Shown here: positions 40,099 to 50,600 of the stretch, piece by piece
Position numbering within the stretch: the stretch's first letter is position 1
How the letters are laid out: every line of letters starts with the position of its first letter
Source of the DNA: an uncultured Bacteroidia bacterium
GTDB taxonomy: Bacteria > Bacteroidota > Bacteroidia > Bacteroidales > F082
NCBI GenBank assembly: GCA_902799345.1
Contig: CADBZW010000004.1
Location: forward strand, 62,001-126,000
Length of the DNA: 64,000 bases
Direction of reading: 5' to 3'
Position numbers and translations under genes: made by a program
Notes under the pieces: generated by a model
What the model was told of the DNA's origin: nothing
The model's input: only the letters and a program-made list of their open reading frames with translations
Databases searched by the model: none

Positions 40099-41405
40099 GT
40101 CAAAATATACTCCAATAGTTTTCTATACATCTCAGGCCAGCCCACCCAGCGTTTCTCGCCGCCAAGGGTTTCGTTATGAGTGAGATAGATGAACGTCCCT
40201 CCTACCGCCTTCACCTCGTCGACCAGTTGTTTGGCTAGCGCCAGCGAAGCCTCCACATCGAGGTCGAGGTAGTCGCGCATGGTGCCGTCCATGAGGGCGA
40301 AAGGATGCACGCGAAGGTTGGTGACCATATCGTTCTCCAAGTCGTAGAATCGGAACGTGTCGGCGATGCCTGCGCGGAACCCCGCCTGCGAGGCGAAGCC
40401 CATCGTGTAGTCGTCGCTGATGTCCAACTCAATGAGTTTCTGGTAACTACGCGGCAGGTTCATCCTCAAGAAATGCTGGCGGCTCTTGGTCAACGGTCGG
40501 TGCAAGACCTCAGAGAGGTTGTCGATTTCTTTCCTCAGTTTTTCAGTGTCCAGGTATGACGAGAATGAAGGATGGATGCCCACGTCGGCATAGTCGCCGA
40601 GGTGCTTGATTAGGTTGCGGAAGGCTTCTTTGCGAAGCGAGATATTTTTGTCATTGGTGTCGTAGTCACCGCAAAGGATAAAATATATCGGCTTGAGCTT
40701 GAACTCTTTCTGCAACTCAAACTGGAAGTCAAACGAATCGAACGGGTCCTTTCGCTTACCACGAAGCACCTGGTGACGTTCAAGCATCTGTTCACGATTG
40801 TCGGAGGTAAGGTCCTTGATGAAGCCGCCCACGGTGCGATACAGTCCTTTGTGCTTGTAGGCCCAAGCCGCATCTATATCGTAAGTCGGGACAAAGTCGA
40901 ACTTCGGCTTTTTGATAGTGAGGTCGGGATAGGCCGCCTGAAGCCGTTGTCCCAAAGCCAAAGTCCAGATGTTGACTAAGGGTTTTTGGAGCATGCCATT
41001 CTCAAACATCCATGTCGATTCAGCTTGGAAACGGCCATATTTGTCGCGCACTTGCGTAAGGTACTCTTCGTAACGTGACACCAAGAAAAACGATGCAGCA
41101 AACACATCGAAGGGCATAAGGTTGCCTTGACCAAACACGGCGTATGGCGCCACTGTCCCTTCAAAATCTACCGTTCGGAACGACTGTTCGTGGATATGAC
41201 GTTCGAACAGGATTTCGTCCGCCTTGACAAAAAGCTCATCGCCAAGACGTTGAAGGCCATAATGCAATTTGGGCCCTTCAAAAGCCTTGAACTGTTCGGC
41301 ATCGATAGTCAAATCGAAATCAATGCCCAGCAACTGTCTGAACATCAAATCGAAGACGTACATCACTCTCCCGGTGACTTTCGGAACCAGAATCAGCATT
41401 TTCAT
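40095..41405 (-). CDS. Polysaccharide deacetylase-family protein
   Basis: About 436 residues. The N-terminal ~150 residues (FDLMFRQLLGIDFDLT, PYAVFGQGNLMPFDVFAASFFLVS) match the domain that precedes NodB-type deacetylase domains in Bacteroidota. The catalytic half has VPTYDIDAAW (the D-x-D metal/base pair), ADVGIHPSFSSY (HxxxS metal ligands), and HPFALMDGT near the end. The family removes acetyl groups from sugars in cell-wall or surface polysaccharide. The ATG at 41405 is preferred over GTG at 41411, which lies in a -7 box. It overlaps the acyltransferase gene. Confidence 0.8.
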   Translation of the reverse strand: MKMLILVPKVTGRVMYVFDLMFRQLLGIDFDLTIDAEQFKAFEGPKLHYGLQRLGDELFVKADEILFERHIHEQSFRTVDFEGTVAPYAVFGQGNLMPFDVFAASFFLVSRYEEYLTQVRDKYGRFQAESTWMFENGMLQKPLVNIWTLALGQRLQAAYPDLTIKKPKFDFVPTYDIDAAWAYKHKGLYRTVGGFIKDLTSDNREQMLERHQVLRGKRKDPFDSFDFQFELQKEFKLKPIYFILCGDYDTNDKNISLRKEAFRNLIKHLGDYADVGIHPSFSSYLDTEKLRKEIDNLSEVLHRPLTKSRQHFLRMNLPRSYQKLIELDISDDYTMGFASQAGFRAGIADTFRFYDLENDMVTNLRVHPFALMDGTMRDYLDLDVEASLALAKQLVDEVKAVGGTFIYLTHNETLGGEKRWVGWPEMYRKLLEYILT

Positions 41406-41410
41406 AGGCA

Positions 41411-41418
41411 CAAAAATA
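41411..41418 (-). promoter_or_regulatory. -7 box for the deacetylase-acyltransferase pair
   Basis: CAAAAATA reads TATTTTTG on the minus strand; the ATG lies only 6 bp away, so the message may be nearly leaderless. Confidence 0.4.
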
Positions 41419-41490
41419 AAATGAATTTTTATACAAAAAGTAAAAAAGCGAAAAATGTTGCATCTTCACGAAATGGATGCCGAAAATTTG

Positions 41491-41498
41491 TAATTTTG
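41491..41498 (+). promoter_or_regulatory. -7 box for dnaX
   Basis: TAATTTTG matches TAnnTTTG, 27 bp before the ATG at 41526. Confidence 0.5.
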
Positions 41499-41525
41499 TC
41501 GGTTTAAAAACCAAGGCATCCCGAT

Positions 41526-43403
41526 ATGGAAAATTTCGTCGTATCCGCTAGGAAATACAGGCCGATGACCTTCGACACCGTCGTAGGGCAAGGCTCCATC
41601 ACCAACACGTTGAAGAACGCCATCCGCAACAACACCCTGGCGCAAGCCTTCCTGTTTTGCGGTCCGCGAGGCGTGGGCAAGACCACATGTGCCCGTATCA
41701 TGGCCAAGACCATCAACTGCCTCCACCCTACCGAAAACTTGGAAGCATGCAACGAATGCGAGTCATGCCGTGCCTTCAACAACAACGCCTCGTTCAACAT
41801 CTACGAGCTCGACGCGGCATCCAACAACTCCGTAGATGACATCCGCAATCTGGTCGACCAGGTAAGGATCCCTCCGCAAATCGGGCAATACAAAGTCTAC
41901 ATCATCGACGAGGTTCACATGCTGTCGGCAGCGGCCTTCAACGCTTTCCTGAAGACACTGGAAGAGCCACCGGCGTATGCCAAGTTCATCCTTGCCACGA
42001 CGGAGAAGCACAAGATTATCCCCACCATCCTTTCGCGTTGCCAAATTTTTGACTTCAAGCGGATTACGGTGGACGATATCGCCAAGCACTTGGCTTATGT
42101 CGCCCAAAGCGAAGGCGTCAATGCCGAGCCGGAAGCGTTGAACATCATCGCCCAAAAAGCCGATGGTGCCTTGCGCGACGCCCTTTCCATCTTCGACCAG
42201 ATGGTAAGTTTCAGCGGCAAGAACATCACCTATAAGGATGTCATCGACAACCTGAACGTGCTGGATTACGACTATTACTTCCAAATCGTCGACCATATCC
42301 TTCACGGCCGGACCAGCGACATCCTGCTCATCCTCAACGACATCATCAGCAAGGGCTTCGAGCCACAACATTTCATCAGTGGCATGGGCAACCACCTGAG
42401 GAGTCTCATGGTATGCAAGGATCCCGCCACGGTGCAGCTATTGGAGGTCAGCGAGCAGCTGCGACAACGTTATCTGACGCAGTCACAGGCATGTCCCATG
42501 CCCTTCCTCATCAGGGCGTTGGAAATCAACAACAAATGCGACATCGACTATCGTACCGCCAACAACAAGCGCCTGCATCTGGAGATCGCCTTGCTGAAGA
42601 TGTGCGCCTTGTGCAGCCAAGCCTTGAACATGCCAACGACACAAGCCCAGCCGGTGCAGATGCCGCAAAACAGACCGCAACAGCCAAACCCTACGCCAGC
42701 AGCAGCCGCGGCACCGGTGCATAACCCATCGCCTGCAGCTGCTGCACCTACGACAACCCAACAGCCGACGAAGGCCCCTGAACCCGTGGTCGCCGAGCAA
42801 ACCCGAAGTCCCGAAAGTCCAACTCCAAAGCCTACTAGCCAACCCAACAATACAACAGTTCAACAACCAACAGTTCAACAGTCAACAATTCAACCCACAG
42901 CTCCCGCTTCGACAGGCTCAACGTCCGCGATGCCTGCTCAGCCCATCGTCCGTCCACGTGGCACCGCCAGCAGCATCAGCATCAACAAGGCTATGCAGCA
43001 AGCGGAACAAAAGAAAGAAGAAAAAGAAGAGACTTGGGATACGCCTTTTACCCAGGATCAGCTGACTTCGGCATGGGCCGATTTCGTCAACCGCTACAAG
43101 ACCGTTTCGCCCAATTTTGCGGCGGCACTTGGGAAGTACTCACCTCATTTAATAGGTAGCACCGAAATCCACTTCAATGTCGACAACCTGCTCTTTGAAC
43201 GCGACACGGAAGGCATGAGCGCCTTGAAACACCATCTGAAGAACAGCCTGCATAACAACCAGTATCAACTCAAGCCCGAAGTGATGGAGCGTCCTGCCGA
43301 CATCGAAGCCTATACTGACAAAGACAAGTTTGAGAAGATGGTGGAAGAACGGCCTTATTTGAGGACACTACAGACGGAATTAAAACTTGAAGGAGACTTG
43401 TAA
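41526..43403 (+). CDS. dnaX: DNA polymerase III subunit gamma/tau
   Basis: DnaX is the clamp-loader ATPase of the replisome. At 625 residues it has: Walker A GPRGVGKTT (K52), a zinc module with C65, C75, C78 and C81, Walker B IIDEVHML (residues 127-133), the arginine-finger SRC motif, a lid and collar region, then a low-complexity P/A/T/Q linker (about residues 375-480), and a conserved tail domain (PFTQDQLTSAWADFVNRYK). The linker DNA holds repeats typical of intergenic regions (see the repeat entry). No slippery A-run for a gamma/tau shift was recognised. Confidence 0.96.
   Translation: MENFVVSARKYRPMTFDTVVGQGSITNTLKNAIRNNTLAQAFLFCGPRGVGKTTCARIMAKTINCLHPTENLEACNECESCRAFNNNASFNIYELDAASNNSVDDIRNLVDQVRIPPQIGQYKVYIIDEVHMLSAAAFNAFLKTLEEPPAYAKFILATTEKHKIIPTILSRCQIFDFKRITVDDIAKHLAYVAQSEGVNAEPEALNIIAQKADGALRDALSIFDQMVSFSGKNITYKDVIDNLNVLDYDYYFQIVDHILHGRTSDILLILNDIISKGFEPQHFISGMGNHLRSLMVCKDPATVQLLEVSEQLRQRYLTQSQACPMPFLIRALEINNKCDIDYRTANNKRLHLEIALLKMCALCSQALNMPTTQAQPVQMPQNRPQQPNPTPAAAAAPVHNPSPAAAAPTTTQQPTKAPEPVVAEQTRSPESPTPKPTSQPNNTTVQQPTVQQSTIQPTAPASTGSTSAMPAQPIVRPRGTASSISINKAMQQAEQKKEEKEETWDTPFTQDQLTSAWADFVNRYKTVSPNFAAALGKYSPHLIGSTEIHFNVDNLLFERDTEGMSALKHHLKNSLHNNQYQLKPEVMERPADIEAYTDKDKFEKMVEERPYLRTLQTELKLEGDL
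42843..42920 (+). repeat. Intergenic-type repeats inside the dnaX linker
   Basis: Three or more CAACAGTTCAACA-like units (42843-42897) are followed by TTCGACAGGCTCA (42908-42920), the core of an inverted repeat seen between genes at 37044-37084. They lie in the unstructured linker and keep the frame open. Confidence 0.7.
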
Positions 43404-43444
43404 ATCTGAAATCTTGAAATTTTGAAATCTTTAAATAAACAGTA

Positions 43445-45490
43445 ATGAAGAAAAAACACATTTTAGCCATGACGATTATCTGTACAATGGCAGCCGGCTG
43501 CGCTGAGAAGGCAGTCGAGACACCCGAACCCCAGAAGGAAGTTGTTCCGGCCATCGAGCTGAGCAACATGGACACCACCATCAACCCTGCGGATGACTTT
43601 TTCCGCTACGCCAACAACAACTGGCTGAAGAACAACCCGATTCCGGAAGAGTATTCCTCGTACGGAGCCTTTACCGAAATCGACCAACACAACGAAATCC
43701 TTATCCAGGACATTATCAATGAAGTGTCGAAAGACACCAGCGCGACACAAGGCAGCGTGGCCCAGAAGATTCGCGACTTCTACAACGCCGGCATGGACTC
43801 CGTAGCCATCGAACAACGTGGATACACAGAGCTTCTGCCCTATTTCGAGATGATTGACAACATGAATGACAAAGCCCAATTGCCAGAGCTGTTAGGCAAA
43901 CTCCACGGCGATGGCATCGGCGGTTTCTTTGGAGCCGGTGGCAGCCCCGACCCGAAAAACGCCGAGATGGTCATCATGCACCTCTTCCAAGGCGGCTTGA
44001 GCCTCACCGACCGCGACGACTACCTGAAGGAAGAGACGAAGGAAATGCGCGACAAGTATGTGGAACACGTCGCCAAGATGTTTGAGCTCACCGGCACCGA
44101 CGCAGAAACAGCCAAAGCCAAGGCCCAAGGCATCCTCGCCCTTGAGACCGAGCTGGCCAAGAACTCGATGAGCCGTGTGGAACGCCGCGACCCCGACAAG
44201 ACCTACAACATGAGGACCTTGAGCGAGCTGCAGAAAGCCACGCCCAACTTCGACTGGAACACCTATTTCAAGAACGCAGGTGCCCCGATGATTGAAAGCC
44301 TCAACGTGGGCATGCCCGACTTCGTGGCTGCCATGGACAAAGTCATCCTCAACACCGACCTCAACACCATCAAGGACTACTTGCGTTGGAAGGTCATCCA
44401 CGGTAGCGCCTCGATGCTAAGCAGCGACCTCGACGCAGAGAATTTCAGCTTCTATGGCAACTACCTCTACGGTCAGGAAGTGCAGCAGCCCCGTTGGCGC
44501 CGCATCCTCGACGCCACTTCAGGTTGTCTAGGCGAAGCCGTGGGACAGCTTTATGTCGAGAAGCACTTCCCTGCCGAAGCCAAAGAGCGTATGCTGAACC
44601 TTGTTGGCAACCTTCGTATTGCCCTTGGCGAGCGCATCAAGAACCTTGAATGGATGAGCGAAGAAACCAAAGCCAAGGCTTTGGTGAAACTGGATGCCTT
44701 CAATGTGAAAATCGGCTATCCCGACAAGTGGAAGGACTACAGCAAGTATGAAGTCACGCCCGAGTCGTACTTCCAAAACGTGCACCGTGCCATCCGTTTC
44801 GAAAACGAACGTGACATGGATAAGATCGGCAAGCCCGTCGACAAGGACGAGTGGTTCATGACGCCTCAAACCGTCAACGCCTACTACAGCCCCGAGATGA
44901 ACGAAATCGTGTTCCCCGCCGCCATCCTTCAACCTCCGTTCTTCAACATGGATGCTGACGACGCCGTCAACTATGGTGGCATCGGCGTGGTGATTGGCCA
45001 CGAGATGACCCACGGCTTCGACGACCAAGGCTGCAAGTACGACGAAAACGGCAACCTCAACAACTGGTGGACCGAGGAAGACGTCGCCAAGTTCAACGAG
45101 CGCACCGCACAACTCGCCAAGCTGTTTGACGAGTTCCAGGTGAGAGGCTACCAAATCAACGGCCAACTCACCCTTGGCGAGAACATCGCCGACCTTGGCG
45201 GCCTCAACGTCGCATGGGATGCCTATCAGATGACCGATGAAGCCAAAGCCAACCAAAGCATCGACGGCTTCACCCCTGCCCAGCGCTTCTTCATCAGCTA
45301 TGGTACCATTTGGCGCAACAACTCACGCGACAAGTACCTCGAACGTCAAGTTGTCACCGACGTGCACTCGCCCGCCGAAGCCCGCGTCAACCGCACACTG
45401 GGTTCGATGCCGCACTTCTATGAAGCCTTTGACATCCAACCCGAAAACAAGATGTATATCGCGCCTGAAGAACGCGCTGCGATTTGGTAA
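43445..45490 (+). CDS. M13-family zinc endopeptidase, predicted lipoprotein
   Basis: A 681-residue neprilysin/PepO-type metallopeptidase. The N-terminus (KKKHILAMTIICTMAAGC) ends in a lipobox, so lipid anchoring at C19 or nearby is expected. The peptidase domain has HEMTH at H519-E520-x-x-H523, the third zinc ligand E579 in ENIADLGG (with D583), and the NAYYSPEMNEIVFPA and VHSPAEARVN substrate-binding segments. M13 enzymes cleave peptides of limited size in the periplasm or at the surface. It lies 41 bp after dnaX on the same strand; co-transcription with dnaX is possible. Confidence 0.93.
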   Translation: MKKKHILAMTIICTMAAGCAEKAVETPEPQKEVVPAIELSNMDTTINPADDFFRYANNNWLKNNPIPEEYSSYGAFTEIDQHNEILIQDIINEVSKDTSATQGSVAQKIRDFYNAGMDSVAIEQRGYTELLPYFEMIDNMNDKAQLPELLGKLHGDGIGGFFGAGGSPDPKNAEMVIMHLFQGGLSLTDRDDYLKEETKEMRDKYVEHVAKMFELTGTDAETAKAKAQGILALETELAKNSMSRVERRDPDKTYNMRTLSELQKATPNFDWNTYFKNAGAPMIESLNVGMPDFVAAMDKVILNTDLNTIKDYLRWKVIHGSASMLSSDLDAENFSFYGNYLYGQEVQQPRWRRILDATSGCLGEAVGQLYVEKHFPAEAKERMLNLVGNLRIALGERIKNLEWMSEETKAKALVKLDAFNVKIGYPDKWKDYSKYEVTPESYFQNVHRAIRFENERDMDKIGKPVDKDEWFMTPQTVNAYYSPEMNEIVFPAAILQPPFFNMDADDAVNYGGIGVVIGHEMTHGFDDQGCKYDENGNLNNWWTEEDVAKFNERTAQLAKLFDEFQVRGYQINGQLTLGENIADLGGLNVAWDAYQMTDEAKANQSIDGFTPAQRFFISYGTIWRNNSRDKYLERQVVTDVHSPAEARVNRTLGSMPHFYEAFDIQPENKMYIAPEERAAIW

Positions 45491-45492
45491 TC

Positions 45493-46071
45493 ATGGGTTT
45501 AAAGAAACAAATAGGTAAATTGGGGCTTCGACTTGGCGGCTGGACCACCATCAACGAAGCCCCAGCTGACCTTGGCAATGCGGTTTGCATCATGGCGCCG
45601 CATACCGCCATCGAGGACTTCTTCATCGGCCTTGCCTATTATTGGTATTACGGCATACCCTTCAAGGTAATGATGAAGCAGGAGTTCTTCAAGCCAGGCA
45701 TCGGATGGCTCTTGAAGAAAGTTGGCGGCGTGCCCGTCAACCGCGGACACCAGAACCACCTCGTGGAACAGATGGTGGAGATGTTCAGCCATGCCAAAGA
45801 CACCCACCTCGTCATCTGCCCCGAAGGCACAAGAAAGGCCGTCAAGCATTGGAAAAAGGGCTTCTATGTCATCGCTGAAGGCGCCCATCTGCCTATCATC
45901 CTCGGCTTCATCGACTACAAGAAAAAACGCTGCGGCATAGAGAGATATTTCTATCCCACAGGCGATTACGAGAAAGACCTGGCCGAGATTTGGGACTACT
46001 ACAAAGACATCAAAGCCAAGCACCCTGAAGGGTTCAACCTCGACGAGCAATACAGAAACACAGATCAATGA
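45493..46071 (+). CDS. 1-acyl-glycerol-3-phosphate acyltransferase-like (PlsC fold)
   Basis: A 192-residue protein of the PlsC/LPLAT superfamily. The catalytic HX4D motif is present as APHTAIEDF, followed by the acceptor-site segments FKPGIGWLLKKVGGVPVNRG and CPEGTRKAVKHWKKGF. These enzymes transfer an acyl chain from ACP or CoA to a lipid, usually lysophosphatidate. It is short compared with E. coli PlsC, as for related small Bacteroidota members. Only 2 bp separate it from the M13 stop; the ATG at 45493 is preferred over TTG at 45484. It overlaps the next gene by four bases. Confidence 0.85.
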   Translation: MGLKKQIGKLGLRLGGWTTINEAPADLGNAVCIMAPHTAIEDFFIGLAYYWYYGIPFKVMMKQEFFKPGIGWLLKKVGGVPVNRGHQNHLVEQMVEMFSHAKDTHLVICPEGTRKAVKHWKKGFYVIAEGAHLPIILGFIDYKKKRCGIERYFYPTGDYEKDLAEIWDYYKDIKAKHPEGFNLDEQYRNTDQ

Positions 46072-47525
46072 TCGACCTGACCACAAAAATCCACGACAAG
46101 TTCACCTTGGAGTTCAAGGTGGGGTTCAACACGAAGGCTGCGGAGCACCCGATGAAATACTCCGACTTCGTGTTGAACACTTGGATTTTTGTGCCCAACA
46201 GTCTCGATATCAACGCTGCCAAATACAGCAAAGACGACTTCTACCGCGACCTCAAGTCGGGTGTGCGCCTCATCACGCCCTCGTACGGGTTGCATGAACT
46301 GGCCAACGACGAGCTGCTATTGCCGAGCCAGGCACTCATCACCAACTTTAACGACTTCTCCGTCTCGCCTGACGACACGCAAGACCTCGTTCATGCCATC
46401 AAGATGTACTGCGCCATCGCTAAGAGTGCCGCCCGCGACGAGTGTCACGCCATCACGCAACAATCCGATACCGAGGCAATAACAAAGGCTTGTCCCCTTT
46501 TCCTTGACGACGTCTGCAAGGTCACAAATCGCTTGCGTAGCCTTCCCCATCGTTCCAACTGCGAAGCCACCACCGAAAGGATTCAGCAAGTACTTGCTTA
46601 TGGCGACGAATTCCTAAGCAACGTCTTGGAAAAATACACCTACCGTCTCCGCGACGCTATTCGTTCCAACCACGCTGAGGTTTATCCGCAGCTGGAAGAG
46701 CGTTTCAAGGAGGTATTAATCAACGAAAAAGCCTATCGTGAGCAGCAAGGCTACCTCAGCGTGAAAGCCGACGACCCCGACGGCAACTCCGACTTCGTCT
46801 TCCGTGCCAGCCTTCTCAAGAAATTCACCGAAAGCGACCTCTACCTCAACGCCACCAAACGTAAGAACACCTTCCTCGTCGAGCAGATCCTCTATAGTCT
46901 TGCTGCCGGTGCCGCCATGGTGGTGGCCACATTGTCGTCGTTCTTCTTCCAACAGAGATACGGCAACTTCACTCTTCCTTTCCTTATCGCATTGGTAATC
47001 AGTTACATGTTTAAGGACAGGCTGAAAGACTGGCTGCGACTCATCTTTGCGCGTCGTGTCAGCAGCAAGGTGTTCGACACCCGTACCAATTTTAGGATCA
47101 AAGGCAGGTACATCGGTTGGAGCAAGGACAGTGTCGACTTCATCGACAGCGACAAAGTCATACCCGAAGTAATGGAGCTTCGCAATCGCAACCCACTCTT
47201 TGCCGAGGTGAGCGGCAAGGACGAAAAGGTATTGCTTTTCCGCAAGAAAGTACAACTTTGGCCTCATGAGTTGGCCAAGGCCAGTCCCTATCCGCTCAAG
47301 GGCATCAACGACATCCTGCGCTATAACATCACGGAATACACGCGCAAGATGGACAACCCGAGTTTCCCGCTTTCGGGCACATGGGAAGACAACGAATACA
47401 AGCCTATCGAAGGAAAGAAAATCTACCGCCTCACCTTTGTCATGCAATGCGTTTATGACGACAAGACCGAATATAAACGCACTGTGGTCTATTGCGACAG
47501 GAACGGCATCCTGGAAGTAAAATAG
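46068..47525 (+). CDS. Conserved hypothetical protein with two central membrane helices
   Basis: A 485-residue protein I do not recognise as a named family. It has a soluble N-terminal half (LNTWIFVPNSLDINAAKYS at ~37-55), two membrane helices close together (about residues 280-300 and 303-320: LYSLAAGAAMVVATLSSFFF and FTLPFLIALVISYMF), and a C-terminal soluble half with a beta-rich ending (YRLTFVMQCVYDDKTEYKRTVVYC, shortened). A hairpin membrane anchor is likely. It overlaps the acyltransferase gene by four bases, which suggests a linked lipid or membrane role; this is inference only. Confidence 0.7.
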   Translation: MIDLTTKIHDKFTLEFKVGFNTKAAEHPMKYSDFVLNTWIFVPNSLDINAAKYSKDDFYRDLKSGVRLITPSYGLHELANDELLLPSQALITNFNDFSVSPDDTQDLVHAIKMYCAIAKSAARDECHAITQQSDTEAITKACPLFLDDVCKVTNRLRSLPHRSNCEATTERIQQVLAYGDEFLSNVLEKYTYRLRDAIRSNHAEVYPQLEERFKEVLINEKAYREQQGYLSVKADDPDGNSDFVFRASLLKKFTESDLYLNATKRKNTFLVEQILYSLAAGAAMVVATLSSFFFQQRYGNFTLPFLIALVISYMFKDRLKDWLRLIFARRVSSKVFDTRTNFRIKGRYIGWSKDSVDFIDSDKVIPEVMELRNRNPLFAEVSGKDEKVLLFRKKVQLWPHELAKASPYPLKGINDILRYNITEYTRKMDNPSFPLSGTWEDNEYKPIEGKKIYRLTFVMQCVYDDKTEYKRTVVYCDRNGILEVK

Positions 47526-47616
47526 CACTCATTCCGAAGAAGTTATCAACAGCTATTGTTGAAAACATTGTTGAAAACTAATTGGGTTTCAGCAGTTTCC
47601 ATCAAAGACATTTTCC

Positions 47617-47624
47617 TACTTTTG
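47617..47624 (+). promoter_or_regulatory. -7 box for the 1582-residue T9SS protein gene
   Basis: TACTTTTG matches TAnnTTTG, 68 bp before the ATG at 47692. Upstream, 47555-47578 is a 12-bp unit ATTGTTGAAAAC in two tandem copies. Confidence 0.45.
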
Positions 47625-47691
47625 AAAATTAAACCAAAAGCATTTAATTTTCAAGTAAATCATTAAGTATCAAATAACTAAATCTATTCAA

Positions 47692-50600
47692 ATGAAACGA
47701 AAATTTACTTTTTTGTTGGCAGCCATCTTGTTGCTGACTACCCAAACCATTAGGTTGTTTGGGCAAACGACTTATGAAAAGGTGACCTCCGCTCCTACCG
47801 ACTGGACGGGAGAATACCTTTTGGTTTTTGAAAACGACGCCACCACGGCCTACTGCTGGACCGGCGTGGATGCTGCAAGTTGCTATACTGAGTTTCCCAT
47901 AAGCGACAATGCCATCACCGCTGACGATGTAGTGTCGTTGGACATCGCAGCCATGGAAGGCGGTTACTCCATCCAAGTCATTGGCGGCACAAACGATGGC
48001 AAGTACATCTACGGCCAATCGGGCAGCAACACCATCAAATTTGGCGACGCACCTGCTTTGAACACGCTCGAATACGATGGCGAAAGCGTTTTAATCACCT
48101 CTTTCACCTCGGTGATGCGTTTCAACAACAATTCCGGCAATTATAGATTCAGATACTTCAAGGCGGCTTCCTATGCTGCCCAACAAGCCGTGCAACTCTA
48201 TAAGAAGACTGAAGGCGACACCCCTGTTGTGCCCACCACCACATTGAGTACCACGCCCGAGGCTCTCACAGGTTTCACCTATGACATGGAAGAAGGCGGG
48301 CCATCGGAAATACAGTATTTTGAGTTGAGTGGCAACAACCTCACTGGAAACATCAACATCACCCCTTCCGATAACTTTGAGGTGTCCTCACTGCCGGGCG
48401 ACTACTTCCGTCCTGAAAACCCGCTCGTTGTCTACACCCATAACTTAAGCGATATCGCAGGCGTCAAGGTCTACGTCCGCATGAAAGGCGGTTTGGAAAT
48501 GGGCACCTATGAAGAGCAACTCACCGCTACCACTGAGGGTGCCGAAACTCTGAATGTGGATGTCGCCGGCACCGTGACCTACGACGATCCTACACCTCCC
48601 ACCCCGCCAACCGAAGGCGTCTATGTTCGCATCAGCGACCTGAGCAGCCTCACCGAAGGTAGCCTCGTAGTCTTTGCCGCCCGCTTCGACGGCAACGCCA
48701 ACGATTATTACGCCATGACCGCCACCTCGTCGGGCAAGCCGACGGGCGTTTTGTTCACATCGGCCACTTCTGGCAACGACGAAGTGCTGCCTGCCTCCAT
48801 CGTTGACGAAGAAGCCAGCTATTACTGGACCGTCGGCCTGACCAACAACGGCTACACCTTCACCAACGCCGTTGGCGAACTGATTGGCTATTCCAACGGC
48901 ACCAACTTCGCCACTGGCGGCGACAACACCGAATGGAGCATCGAATCAGGCACTTCCGCTGAGACAGCCATGGTGCCCAACTACACGGGCTTCAACATCA
49001 CCAATGCGAACGTCACGGGAAGAGCCTTCGCTTTGAACACCTCGCACAACTTTGGTCCTTATGCCAAGTCAAACATGACCGGCACCAATGCAGGCACCTA
49101 CAACTTTTTCATTGACCTCTTTGTGAAGACCGAAGGCGGCGACACCCCCACTCCCGTAGTGGCCATGCCTACCTTCACCCCTACTGCAGGCGAATACTAT
49201 GAGGCTCAAGAGGTCGAGATCAGCTGCGCTACCGAAGATGCCATCATTTATTATACCTTGGATGGCACCGACCCGACGGTTGAAAGCGCTGTCTACGAGG
49301 CTCCCATCAGCATCGATGTGACCACTATTGTCAAGGCCATGGCCGTCAAGGAAGGTTACGACAACAGTGCCGTCGCCGAAGCCGTCTACACCATCATCCT
49401 TGAGCCTGCCGTCACTGCCAGCCCGCTGGCCTTGACCGGCTTCAGCTACTACGAAGGTAACGGCCCGTCGGATGAGCAGAGCTTCACCGTCAGCGCAGTC
49501 AACCTGACCGCTAACCTCACCATCAGCGAGAGCGAGAGCTTTGAGATTTCGACTCTGGGTGGCGACGACTTCGTTGCCGAAAGCCCCATCACCTTGGTGC
49601 CCGAGAATGGCAGCATTGAAGAGACGACCATCTATGTCCGCCTGAAAGCCGACCTGGCCATTGGCGAATACGAAGAAGCCATCGTCGTCGCCACTACCGG
49701 TGTCGAAGACACTGAGATCACTTGTAGCGGCAGCGTAGTCGAAATGCCTGTTTTGGGCGATGATTACGTCCGCATCTCCGACGTTGGCGAACTCGTGGCC
49801 GGCAACCGCATCATCTTTGCCGCACGTTTCGACGAAAACGCCAACGACTACTATGCCATGAGCAACACCGCTTCGGGCAAGCCCACGGGCGTGCTGTTCA
49901 CCTCAGAGGTCGACGGCAGCGACGAGATTGTGCCTTTCTCCATCCTCAGCGAGGAAGACAGCTTCTATTGGACCGTTGACATCAACGATGAAGGCTACAT
50001 CTTCACCAATGCCGCTGGCGACACACTCGGCTACACCTCCGGGACCAACTTCGCAACCAATGGCGACAACACAGCTTGGAGCATCGAAGTCGGCACTTCC
50101 GCTGAGTCGGCCATGGTGCCCAACTATACAGGCTTCGTCATCAACAACGTGAATAACACTCTCAGGGCCTTTGCCTTGAACGCCAGCCACAACTTCGGTC
50201 CCTACCACACCCAGAACATCGCTGGCGACAGCTACAACTTCTTCCTCGACATCTTCATGCAAGGCGAAGGCGGCACTCCCACCGTTGCAGCTCCCACCTT
50301 CATGCCTGAAGCCGGCACCTATTACGAGGCTCAAGAAGTCGCCATCAGCTGCACCACCGAAGGCGCCACCATTTACTACAGCCTCGAATCAGAGGAAGGT
50401 CCTTGGGATGAATACGAAGGTCCCATCACCGCTGAAGAAGACATGACCATTTGGGCTTATGCCGCCATGGAAGACTACAACGACAGCCCCGTGGTCAGCG
50501 CCGAATATGTCATCCAAGCGGGTCTCACCATCATCTTCGACCAAGACTGGGAGGAAGACTGGAACGGCTGGACCGAAGTCAGTGTGCTTGGCGACACCAC

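Noticed and set aside
47541..47578. Cluster of DnaA-box-like 9-mers (TTATCAACA, TTTTCAACA twice on the opposite strand) as a possible replication origin.
   Set aside because: All differ from TTATCCACA, two of the three arise from one 12-bp tandem repeat, and no dnaA, dnaN or AT-rich unwinding region adjoins.
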